Positions 1 to 5,928 of a stretch of 7,905 nucleotides of DNA are shown piece after piece. Numbering within the stretch: position 1 is the first letter of the stretch; the number at the start of each line of letters is the position of its first letter. The notes below the pieces were generated by a model. The model was given only the letters and a program-made list of their open reading frames with translations. It was not told where the DNA came from and made no database searches. This stretch comes from Flammeovirgaceae bacterium UBA2786. GTDB lineage: Bacteria; Bacteroidota; Bacteroidia; Cytophagales; Cyclobacteriaceae. The position numbers and the translations under genes were made by a program. The DNA lies in NCBI GenBank assembly GCA_002352225.1, contig DEIA01000080.1, forward strand, positions 4,283-12,187, read 5' to 3'.

Positions 1-456
1 GCCAAAGGTATTTTATCATTCAACCTCGACTGGCAGTTTGTAATGGTGGGCGTGTTTATTGCGGTAATGATTGAGTTGTGTGGTATCAAGGCGCTTGCGT
101 TTGCGATTGGTTTGTACCTGCCACTTTCAACCACGTTACCCATTTTTATTGGGGGGGCCATTAAAGGATTGGTTGACTGGCGTGCTGAACGCAATAAAGA
201 ACCCAAAGCCGATGATGATTTAGGTAAAGGAAGTTTGTTTGCCACAGGTTTGATTGCGGGCGGTGCATTGGCCGGTGTAGTGGTGGCATTACTTTCTGTA
301 AATGATACAGTGTATAAAAGCCTGAAAAATATTAGTGCCGAACACGGACTGGTTAATGCATTAAGTGAAAACGGATATTTTATTCTGGGGCTGTTGTTCT
401 TTGCAGCTATGGCAATTATGTTATATCGAATAGCAAGTAAGAAGAGCGAAGAATAA
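1..456 (+). CDS. OPT-family oligopeptide transporter, C-terminal part (5' end outside window)
   Basis: The frame is open from base 1 and ends at TAA 454-456, giving the last 151 residues of a larger integral membrane protein; the true start lies before the window. Hydrophobic stretches are visible at about residues 13-60, 79-102 and 125-145, and the protein ends in a basic/acidic cytoplasmic-looking tail. The segment GLYLPLSTTLPIFIGGAIKG followed by a charged loop is characteristic, from family knowledge, of the C-terminal half of OPT-family transporters, which import oligopeptides or metal chelates across the inner membrane using the proton gradient. The substrate cannot be told from this piece. 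The ATG at 43 is an internal Met, not a start. No strong terminator follows. The family call is fairly sure; the exact subfamily is not. Confidence 0.85.
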   Translation, partial: AKGILSFNLDWQFVMVGVFIAVMIELCGIKALAFAIGLYLPLSTTLPIFIGGAIKGLVDWRAERNKEPKADDDLGKGSLFATGLIAGGALAGVVVALLSVNDTVYKSLKNISAEHGLVNALSENGYFILGLLFFAAMAIMLYRIASKKSEE

Positions 457-612
457 TTGTTGTAAACGAATGGAGGAAGGCTAATGAGTCGGCCTGATTC
501 ATAACTTTTGCAGATTACTGAAAACCCGTTAGGCATTTTTTGTTTTGCCGTAAAATTGTTACTGCAAGGAGGTTTAATTTTATGCGTTGATACGCTTTAC
601 TTTAAGTAATCT

Positions 613-2082
613 ATGTGGTTTACAGAAGCGAAATGGATTATTCTTATCCAGGTGTTATACACGGTTATTCTGGTGGCTTGTTGTCTTCGGATTGTGTACG
701 ATACCCGGTCGGTAAGTAAAACATTAGCGTATCTTTTGTTTGCTGTTTTTGTTCCGGTAGCGGGCATTGCTTTTTATTTTTCGTTTGGAATCAACTACCG
801 CAAACGGAAACTATACAATAAAAAATTGATTGTTGATGAAACGGTAAAAGACGAGTTTCAGGAGTTTCTCAAAAAAACAGATCAACGGATATCGACATCG
901 AACAATGGAGTAATCAGACAATATCAGGGGCTTATCCGGTTACTCTCTAACAGGAAAATCGGGAGTATAAGTGCGCTGCCCAATAACGAGATAAAGTTGT
1001 TGATAAATGGGGAAGCACTTTTTCCTGTATTGATTGAGGAACTTCAAAAGGCAGAACAATGTATTCATATTGAGTATTATATCTACGAGAACGATACAAT
1101 CGGAAATCGGATCAAAGACATTCTGATTCAGAAGGCAAAGGCAGGAGTAAAGGTCCGGTTTATCTATGATGATTTCGGAAGCAGGAGCATACGAAATACT
1201 ATTGTAAGAGAACTTACCCGGGCCGGAGTACAAGCACATCCCTTCAATAAAATACGGTTGATAGGGTTTGCGAACAGGCTCAATTACCGTAACCACAGAA
1301 AGATTGTAGTTATTGATGGTAAAACTTCGTTTACTGGAGGTATTAATGTGTCGGACCGATACATTAATCAGGCAACATCAGATCTTTTTTGGAGAGATAC
1401 TCACCTGATGATAAGGGGATATTCTTCCCTTGCCTTGCAACAGGTTTTTTTAGCTGACTGGAATTTCTGTGTTAAAGAAAGTGTATTGATCAGCAAAGAG
1501 TATTTTCCGGCAATTGATATTGTAACACAAAATCCGGCTTACGCCCAGGTTGTATCCAGCGGGCCCGACTCAGACTTACCCAACATTCTCTATTCGATTA
1601 TTCAATCGGTAAATCTTGCCCGCGAAGAAATACTACTTACCACACCCTACTATATACCCGATGTTAGTTTGCAGGAGAGCCTGGTAATGGCAGCATTGAG
1701 TGGAGTTAAAGTGAAACTGCTTGTGCCAAAACAGGGAGATTCAAAGTTGGTGAATCTGGCAACGCAATCTTATTTTGATGCACTGTTGCGGGCCGGAGTT
1801 AAGATTTATTTATATAAGAAAGGGTTTGTTCATGCCAAAACGTTTGTGGTCGATCGCAGGCTGGCATCAGTAAGTACGGCTAATTTTGATGTACGAAGCT
1901 TTGATCTGAACTTTGAAGTATCGGTAATTATGTATGATGAAAAGATGGCATCTCAGCTTGCGGATGCATTTGATAATGACGTGCTGGATGCAGAGGAGTT
2001 AGTATTAGAAAGGTGGAACAGGAGGTCCCGGTTCAGAAAAATTACAGAGCGTATTGTACGGCTCTTTTCACCATTTATGTAA
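613..2082 (+). CDS. cls: Cardiolipin synthase (PLD superfamily)
   Basis: The 489-residue product has the usual length of bacterial ClsA-type enzymes. These join two phosphatidylglycerol molecules into cardiolipin plus glycerol at the inner membrane. Two N-terminal membrane helices (about residues 8-28 and 37-58, the PLDc_N region) are followed by a basic stretch (NYRKRK) and two phospholipase D domains. Both catalytic HKD motifs are intact: H228-x-K230-x4-D235 followed by FTGG, and H407-x-K409-x4-D414 followed by STANFD. The ATG at 613 is the first possible start because an in-frame TAA lies at 607-609. It has no Shine-Dalgarno sequence of its own; a perfect one at 566-573 instead serves a two-codon frame at 582. 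The gene follows the transporter after 156 bases and converges on the TerB-like gene with only 21 bases between stops. A related PLD-type phosphatidyltransferase is possible, but cardiolipin synthase is by far the best call. Confidence 0.95.
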   Translation: MWFTEAKWIILIQVLYTVILVACCLRIVYDTRSVSKTLAYLLFAVFVPVAGIAFYFSFGINYRKRKLYNKKLIVDETVKDEFQEFLKKTDQRISTSNNGVIRQYQGLIRLLSNRKIGSISALPNNEIKLLINGEALFPVLIEELQKAEQCIHIEYYIYENDTIGNRIKDILIQKAKAGVKVRFIYDDFGSRSIRNTIVRELTRAGVQAHPFNKIRLIGFANRLNYRNHRKIVVIDGKTSFTGGINVSDRYINQATSDLFWRDTHLMIRGYSSLALQQVFLADWNFCVKESVLISKEYFPAIDIVTQNPAYAQVVSSGPDSDLPNILYSIIQSVNLAREEILLTTPYYIPDVSLQESLVMAALSGVKVKLLVPKQGDSKLVNLATQSYFDALLRAGVKIYLYKKGFVHAKTFVVDRRLASVSTANFDVRSFDLNFEVSVIMYDEKMASQLADAFDNDVLDAEELVLERWNRRSRFRKITERIVRLFSPFM

Positions 2083-2103
2083 CCGGACAGCAAGAAACGA
2101 AAG

Positions 2104-2472
2104 TTACTTATTCAGGAGATCAATTATTTCTTTCAGCTCATTTACAGCTCTGGTTTCAGATTCTTCAACCTTTCCATCAGCATGAATGATGTCGTACATA
2201 TCGGCATAGATTTTATACCGCTGCGAGAATTTGATGTGATCGAAATGCTGAAATGAGGCCCGTATTATTTCGTGATGTAATGATTTTTTAATCTCATTGT
2301 ATTCTTTTACCCGTTCATCATACCGGGCTTTATGATCGCCCTCAATAGGGAAGTGGCGGTTCATCTTTTCCAGAACCACACGCTCTTCATCAGCATGAAG
2401 TTTACCATCTGCATAAGCGATGTGTATGTACAGGTAAAGTACAAAATCGCTGAACGTTTTATGAATTACCAT
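2104..2472 (-). CDS. TerB-like (DjlA N-terminal-like) small protein
   Basis: This is a 122-residue, mostly helical, charged protein without signal peptide or membrane segment, so it is probably cytoplasmic. It carries two copies of an acidic motif, ADGK followed by a Glu-Glu pair: residues 21-30 (ADGK, E29 E30) and 98-106 (ADGK, E103 E104, E106). That duplicated pattern, set between helices, is the hallmark of the TerB/DjlA-N fold, in which the acidic residues are thought to bind metal. Family members appear in tellurite resistance, stress and membrane-associated contexts, but many are uncharacterised, and no function should be read from the name. It lies downstream of groEL on the same strand but behind a strong terminator, so it is probably transcribed separately. 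TATCTTTA at 2508-2501 on the minus strand resembles the Bacteroidota -7 element TAnnTTTG, without a clear -33 partner. There is no Shine-Dalgarno. Confidence 0.75.
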   Translation of the reverse strand: MVIHKTFSDFVLYLYIHIAYADGKLHADEERVVLEKMNRHFPIEGDHKARYDERVKEYNEIKKSLHHEIIRASFQHFDHIKFSQRYKIYADMYDIIHADGKVEESETRAVNELKEIIDLLNK

Positions 2473-2510
2473 AACAGCATTCGGGTTAGTTACCTGACTT
2501 TAAAGATAAC

Positions 2511-2543
2511 AAAAAAGGCCACGCTTTCAGCGTGGCCTTTCTT
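2511..2543 (-). terminator. Intrinsic terminator of groES-groEL
   Basis: Bases 2514-2525 pair perfectly with 2529-2540, a 12-bp GC-rich stem closed by a 3-base loop. On the minus strand the stem is followed by a run of six T (2516-2511), a classical rho-independent terminator 19 bases after the groEL stop. The other strand has a weaker tail (TTTCTTT), so some two-way activity is possible. It separates groEL from the TerB-like gene. Confidence 0.92.
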
Positions 2544-2561
2544 TAAAACCGCACGATTTTA

Positions 2562-4190
2562 TTACATCATGCCGCCCATGCCGCCACCGTGTGGCATTGC
2601 AGGAGCTTCTTTTTCTTCCGGAATTTCAGAAACTACTGCCTCGGTGGTTAACAATAAACCAGCAATTGAAGCTGCATTTTCTAGCGCCAGGCGCGATACC
2701 TTGGTAGGATCGATAATACCTGCTGCAAAGAAGTCCTCAAACTTGTTATCGCGGGCATTGTAACCATAGTCTTTCTTACCTTCGCGTACCTTGTTTACAA
2801 TTACAGAGCCTTCCTGCCCCGCATTTTCAGCAATGGTTCTTAACGGAGACTCTAATGCCAAACGGATAATATTAACACCGGTCAACTGGTCTTCGTTATC
2901 GGTAACAACATTCTTCAATGCATCGATAGCACGGATATAAGCTACACCACCGCCTGCTACAATACCTTCCTGCACGGCAGCACGGGTTGCATGCAAGGCA
3001 TCATCTACCCGGTCTTTCTTCTCCTTCATTTCAACTTCTGTAGCAGCGCCAATGTATAGAATGGCTACACCGCCAGAAAGTTTAGCCAAACGCTCTTGCA
3101 GTTTTTCTTTGTCGTAATCAGAAGTGGTTACTTCAATCTGAGCTTTAATCTGGTTAACGCGAGCCTGAATTTCAGACTTCTTGCCGGCACCATTTACAAT
3201 GGTGGTGTTATCCTTATCAATATTTACTTTTTCAGCACGACCCAGGTAATCCAATGAAGCATCTTCCAACTTCATTCCCGTTTCTTCTGAAATTACTTTT
3301 CCGCCAGTCAGAATAGCGATGTCTTCCAACATAGCTTTTCTTCTGTCGCCAAAACCAGGAGCTTTAATAGCTGCTACACGTAGTGCACCGCGAATTTTGT
3401 TTACTACCAGGGTAGCCAACGCTTCGCCTTCTACTTCTTCGGCAATAATTACCAAAGGCTTGCCGGTTTGGGCGGTTGCTTCCAATACAGGAAGCAATTC
3501 CTTCATGGATGATATTTTTTTATCGTAGATAAGAATGTAGGGATGATCAAGATCAGCCTCCATTTTCTCTGTGTTGGTAACAAAGTAAGGAGAGAGGTAA
3601 CCGCGGTCGAACTGCATACCTTCTACTGTTTTTACTTCGGTTTCGGTTCCTTTGGCTTCTTCAACTGTAATTACACCATCTTTGCCAACTTTATCCATGG
3701 CGGTGGCAATCATCTTACCAATTTCAATGTCGTTGTTAGATGAGATAGTAGCCACTTGCGTGATTTCCTGAGAACCTTTAATGGTTTTAGATTGCTTGGA
3801 AAGGTTTTCAACAACGGCATCAACAGCCTTATCGATTCCGCGTTTCAAATCCATTGGGTTAGCACCGGCTGCTACGTTTTTAATGCCATGTGCATAAATA
3901 GCTTGAGCCAATACAGTGGCGGTAGTTGTGCCATCACCGGCTGCATCGGCAGTTTTTGAGGCAACTTCTTTAACCAGTTGCGCGCCCATGTTTTCGATAG
4001 GATCTTTCAGATCAATTTCTTTAGCCACCGATACACCGTCTTTGGTAACGGTTGGAGCCCCGAATTTTTTATCCAGAATTACGTTGCGGCCTTTAGGGCC
4101 AAGCGTAACTTTAACTGCATCTGCTAATTTATCTACACCCTTTTTAATTCTGTCGCGGGCGTTTGTATCAAATGTTATTTCCTTTGCCAT
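2562..4190 (-). CDS. groEL: 60-kDa chaperonin GroEL
   Basis: The 542-residue product is full length for bacterial GroEL, the cytoplasmic ATP-driven double-ring chaperonin that folds proteins under the GroES lid. It matches the family throughout. It begins MAKEITFDTNARDRI. The nucleotide-binding segment GDGTTTATVLAQ is at residues 85-96, with D86 in the magnesium/ATP-contacting position. The apical domain lies around 190-375, and DDALHATRAAV includes D397, equivalent to the catalytic Asp398 of the E. coli enzyme. The tail is a short Gly-Met run, GGGMGGMM, typical of chaperonins facing the cavity. The gene follows groES after 30 bases with no Shine-Dalgarno, as is usual in Bacteroidota, and ends just before a strong terminator. 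Nothing appears damaged. This is a housekeeping copy. Confidence 0.99.
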   Translation of the reverse strand: MAKEITFDTNARDRIKKGVDKLADAVKVTLGPKGRNVILDKKFGAPTVTKDGVSVAKEIDLKDPIENMGAQLVKEVASKTADAAGDGTTTATVLAQAIYAHGIKNVAAGANPMDLKRGIDKAVDAVVENLSKQSKTIKGSQEITQVATISSNNDIEIGKMIATAMDKVGKDGVITVEEAKGTETEVKTVEGMQFDRGYLSPYFVTNTEKMEADLDHPYILIYDKKISSMKELLPVLEATAQTGKPLVIIAEEVEGEALATLVVNKIRGALRVAAIKAPGFGDRRKAMLEDIAILTGGKVISEETGMKLEDASLDYLGRAEKVNIDKDNTTIVNGAGKKSEIQARVNQIKAQIEVTTSDYDKEKLQERLAKLSGGVAILYIGAATEVEMKEKKDRVDDALHATRAAVQEGIVAGGGVAYIRAIDALKNVVTDNEDQLTGVNIIRLALESPLRTIAENAGQEGSVIVNKVREGKKDYGYNARDNKFEDFFAAGIIDPTKVSRLALENAASIAGLLLTTEAVVSEIPEEKEAPAMPHGGGMGGMM

Positions 4191-4220
4191 ATTGATTGAT
4201 TGTTAATTGTCTTAAAAAAT

Positions 4221-4499
4221 TTAGATTGTTCCGAAAATGTCGGAGTTGCGCATAATGAGGTACTCTTTACCATCAATGGTAATTTCTGTTCCGGAATACT
4301 TACCATAAAGAATCTGATCGCCAACTTTAACGGTAACAGGCTTGTCTTTCAGGCCTTCGCCTATTGCAATTACTTTTCCTTTCTGTGGTTTCTCTTTAGC
4401 GGTGTCAGGGATGATAATTCCTGAAGCTGTTTTTTGTTCTGCTGCCGCAGGCTCAACAAGCACACGGTCTTCATTAGGTTTAAAGTTGATTTTTGCCAT
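4221..4499 (-). CDS. groES: 10-kDa co-chaperonin GroES
   Basis: The 92-residue protein is of normal length for the heptameric lid of GroEL. It begins MAKINFKPNEDRVLVEP. The flexible mobile loop lies at about residues 20-36 and contains the hydrophobic GIII contact for GroEL, and PQKGKVIAIGEG with VKVGDQILYGKYSG is the standard beta-barrel core. It is the first gene of the groES-groEL operon. The upstream leader on the minus strand is AT-rich near the start and lacks a Shine-Dalgarno. I looked for the CIRCE inverted repeat (TTAGCACTC with GAGTGCTAA), bound by HrcA in many bacteria, and did not find it between 4500 and 4726. Heat-shock control must therefore use another signal, possibly the -24/-12-like element at 4554-4571. 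Confidence 0.98.
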   Translation of the reverse strand: MAKINFKPNEDRVLVEPAAAEQKTASGIIIPDTAKEKPQKGKVIAIGEGLKDKPVTVKVGDQILYGKYSGTEITIDGKEYLIMRNSDIFGTI

Positions 4500-4553
4500 A
4501 TGGATTAATAAAAATTAGTTGAACAAGTTTTTAATAACTGTCTGCCGCCCTGT

Positions 4554-4571
4554 ACACGATTTTTGTGCCAG
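4554..4571 (-). promoter_or_regulatory. Possible sigma-54 type -24/-12 element ahead of groES
   Basis: Reading the minus strand, CTGGCACAAAAATCGTGT matches the -24 half of the sigma-54 consensus (YTGGCAC) completely. Ten bases after the GG comes GT where the consensus has GC, so the -12 half (TTGCW) is only partly matched (TCGTG). The spacing is right, and a start site about 12 bases beyond would leave a leader of roughly 45 bases before the groES ATG. A sigma-54 activator gene lies elsewhere in this window, so the factor is probably present. The match could be chance. Confidence 0.3.
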
Positions 4572-4672
4572 TACCTTATTCAGGTCTTTTTTTGCCACTT
4601 TTTCCGCTCAGGGGCAGCAAAGATGAAAAAATTTGACAGACTCACCAGCCAGCCGGCTTTCAAAATGGCAGT

Positions 4673-4702
4673 TTGTCATGAAACTTCATTTTTTTGTATT
4701 AT
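4673..4702 (+). promoter_or_regulatory. Candidate promoter of the divergent unknown gene
   Basis: TTGTCA at 4673-4678 and TATTAT at 4697-4702 are separated by 18 bases, each one base away from the sigma-70 consensus hexamers. Read with the Bacteroidota pattern, TTTG at 4672-4675 is followed after 21 bases by TATTATTA, a poorer match to TAnnTTTG. Transcription would begin near 4709, about 18 bases before the ATG at 4727. This is a pattern match only. Confidence 0.4.
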
Positions 4703-4726
4703 TAGATGAAAAATTGAGTTCTGGAT

Positions 4727-5443
4727 ATGGAGAGATTGAATGATGGTTGGTTAACCGAAGGCCTGATCGATTTTGAGTACAAAAAGTACCAGCTAATGGC
4801 CTATTTTAAACATGTAAAAGAATCATTTAACCGGGTAGAACTTTACCCGTTTCTTTCCGATCTGGTGTTTCATTACCGTAACCTGTTACAGGTAAAGGAT
4901 AACCACTCGCTTTTGCGTGATTCTTTCCCAAAAGAAATATCCCCGGAAGGGCTTAAAAACCTGGAATTGAATTACAGGCGTATGATTGCCGATGATATGC
5001 TTATGCAGGAACTGGAATCGATTATAGCGTTTGCGGTGCCTCAGTTTAAGTTATCGTTGGATGAGGGTGCCTTTATCTATGATTATGTAGAATCGCGCTG
5101 CGAGATTTCGCCAGTAGGGCTTACTTCGTTATATGCCAAAGAAGGCTATCTTTTTATTGCGCAACCTCCCGAAAAGGAAACGAATGTATACCGGTATCAG
5201 GTTACCATTTTTGAACAAAGTTCTGAACTGATGCGGGGAATTCATACTCAGCATTTGCTTACCGCACCCCGCACAATAGGAAATACCTACGAACATCTAA
5301 AGCTTACGCTGATCAGGCAGTATACAGAATTACCTAACCCGTCAGTTTACCTGGTACTGTCTAAGCTAAAATTTCCTTACGATAAAACGTTAATGCCAAT
5401 TGCCAGGCGATTGTTGGTAAAGCAACTCTCCAAAGCAGCCTGA
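4727..5443 (+). CDS. Conserved-looking hypothetical protein, 238 residues
   Basis: I do not recognise this protein. It is soluble-looking, with no signal peptide or membrane helix, one cysteine (in SRCEISP, about residue 128), and a mix of charged helices and short beta-like stretches. The N-terminal 110 residues look mainly helical and rich in aromatic and charged residues; the middle (about 115-165) looks more beta-like; the C-terminal third ends in a basic helix (IARRLLVKQLSKAA). The ATG at 4727 is the first usable start, because the ATG at 4706 in the same frame meets TGA at 4715-4717. The gene is divergent from groES and convergent with secG, so it appears to be a single-gene unit with its own promoter and a hairpin terminator. 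Codon use and coding character match its neighbours. No function is proposed. Confidence 0.85.
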   Translation: MERLNDGWLTEGLIDFEYKKYQLMAYFKHVKESFNRVELYPFLSDLVFHYRNLLQVKDNHSLLRDSFPKEISPEGLKNLELNYRRMIADDMLMQELESIIAFAVPQFKLSLDEGAFIYDYVESRCEISPVGLTSLYAKEGYLFIAQPPEKETNVYRYQVTIFEQSSELMRGIHTQHLLTAPRTIGNTYEHLKLTLIRQYTELPNPSVYLVLSKLKFPYDKTLMPIARRLLVKQLSKAA

Positions 5444-5451
5444 AACAAAAA

Positions 5452-5580
5452 AGGGACTGTCTCAAAAGTCTACAAAATGCGGAATGTCATTCCGGCCTCG
5501 TGCCGGAATCCCGGTTTAGTAGCTATTAACCGAGATTGCGGGACAAGCCCGTGATGGCACAAGACTTTTGAGACAGCCTT
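5452..5580. repeat. MITE-like imperfect long inverted repeat
   Basis: The outer 15 bases CTGTCTCAAAAGTCT (5457-5471) are perfectly inverted at 5562-5576, with AAGG and CCTT just outside on either side. The inner arms 5485-5516 and 5528-5559 also pair, with 24 of 32 positions matching, around an 11-base centre. The left arm carries 13 extra bases (5472-5484) against two on the right. Each inner arm also holds its own small hairpin, for example ATTCCGGC with GCCGGAAT at 5489-5509. There is no coding capacity and I see no clear target-site duplication. The termini resemble, from memory, ends of some Bacteroidota insertion sequences, which suggests a non-autonomous element or relic, but copy number cannot be seen from one window. 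Confidence 0.65.
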
Positions 5581-5595
5581 CTCTTTTTATTTTGC
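5457..5595. terminator. Probable bidirectional terminator built from the inverted repeat
   Basis: The large hairpin between the convergent 4727-5443 gene and secG is followed on the plus strand by a T-rich tract (5579-5593, TTCTCTTTTTATTTT). On the minus strand it is followed by CCTTTTTTG (5454-5446). Both genes could therefore end here. The stem is much longer than a standard terminator, and its outer 15 bp are perfect. Activity is inferred from structure and position only. Confidence 0.55.
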
Positions 5596-5925
5596 TGTGT
5601 CAGCCGGTATAGTTGGCTGTTCTGTTTGCTGATTTAGGTTAACACCGCCACCTTGCTGGCGGGCACGCTGCAGAATTTCGCTTTCGCTGGCTGCGTTAGG
5701 GGTTGTAAAGTTGGTGGCAAGGGCAATAACCATAATAACAATGGCTAATCCCCAGGTTGTACGCTCCAGAAAATCACCTGTTTTTTTTACTCCAATAAGA
5801 TTACTGGTTCCGGAACCACCAAACTGGTTTGAAAGTCCGCCACCTTTTGAATTTTGAGCCAAAACTACCAATACTAAAAGCACAGAGCAGAAAATGGCTA
5901 AGCCGATTAACAGGGAATAATACAT
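5587..5925 (-). CDS. secG: Protein translocase subunit SecG
   Basis: This 112-residue protein is the small, non-essential partner of SecY and SecE in the inner-membrane Sec channel, where it helps SecA-driven export. Two membrane helices are visible, about residues 3-23 and 57-73. Between them is the conserved SecG loop AQNSKGGGLSNQFGGSGTSN (residues 23-42), followed by KKTGDFLERTTW. The Gln/Pro-rich tail after residue 75 is variable, as in relatives. Translation starts 3 bases after the stop of the upstream TPR-like gene, so the two are surely co-transcribed, and the gene ends immediately before the inverted-repeat terminator. The secG position after lptE and an unnamed gene is a common Bacteroidota arrangement. 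Confidence 0.96.
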   Translation of the reverse strand: MYYSLLIGLAIFCSVLLVLVVLAQNSKGGGLSNQFGGSGTSNLIGVKKTGDFLERTTWGLAIVIMVIALATNFTTPNAASESEILQRARQQGGGVNLNQQTEQPTIPADTAK

Positions 5926-5928
5926 ATA

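Noticed and set aside
470..504. Two tiny overlapping frames (MEEG and MSRPDS joined by TAATG) after a GGAGGAAGG stretch
   Set aside because: They are four and six codons long, with nothing to distinguish them from chance in a short intergenic region.
503..510. AACTTTTG as a Bacteroidota -7 promoter element for cls
   Set aside because: It matches TAnnTTTG except for the first base, but no TTG or TTTG lies 19-21 bases upstream, so it is not called.
940..1296. Open minus-strand frame of 118 codons opposite cls
   Set aside because: It lies wholly antisense to the conserved first catalytic domain of cardiolipin synthase, resembles no family, and has no independent start signals.
2332..2763. Plus-strand frame spanning the TerB-like gene, the terminator and the end of groEL
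   Set aside because: It runs antisense to two better supported genes and through a terminator stem; its composition is not protein-like.
3319..4424. Several plus-strand frames opposite groEL and groES
   Set aside because: They mirror the strong codon bias of the chaperonin genes on the other strand and show no motifs.
4500..4726. CIRCE operator for HrcA upstream of groES
   Set aside because: No TTAGCACTC with a GAGTGCTAA partner is present on either strand.
5441..5590. Target-site duplication flanking the inverted repeat
   Set aside because: The sequences just outside (ACAAAA on the left, CTCTTT on the right) are not direct repeats, so recent transposition is not shown.
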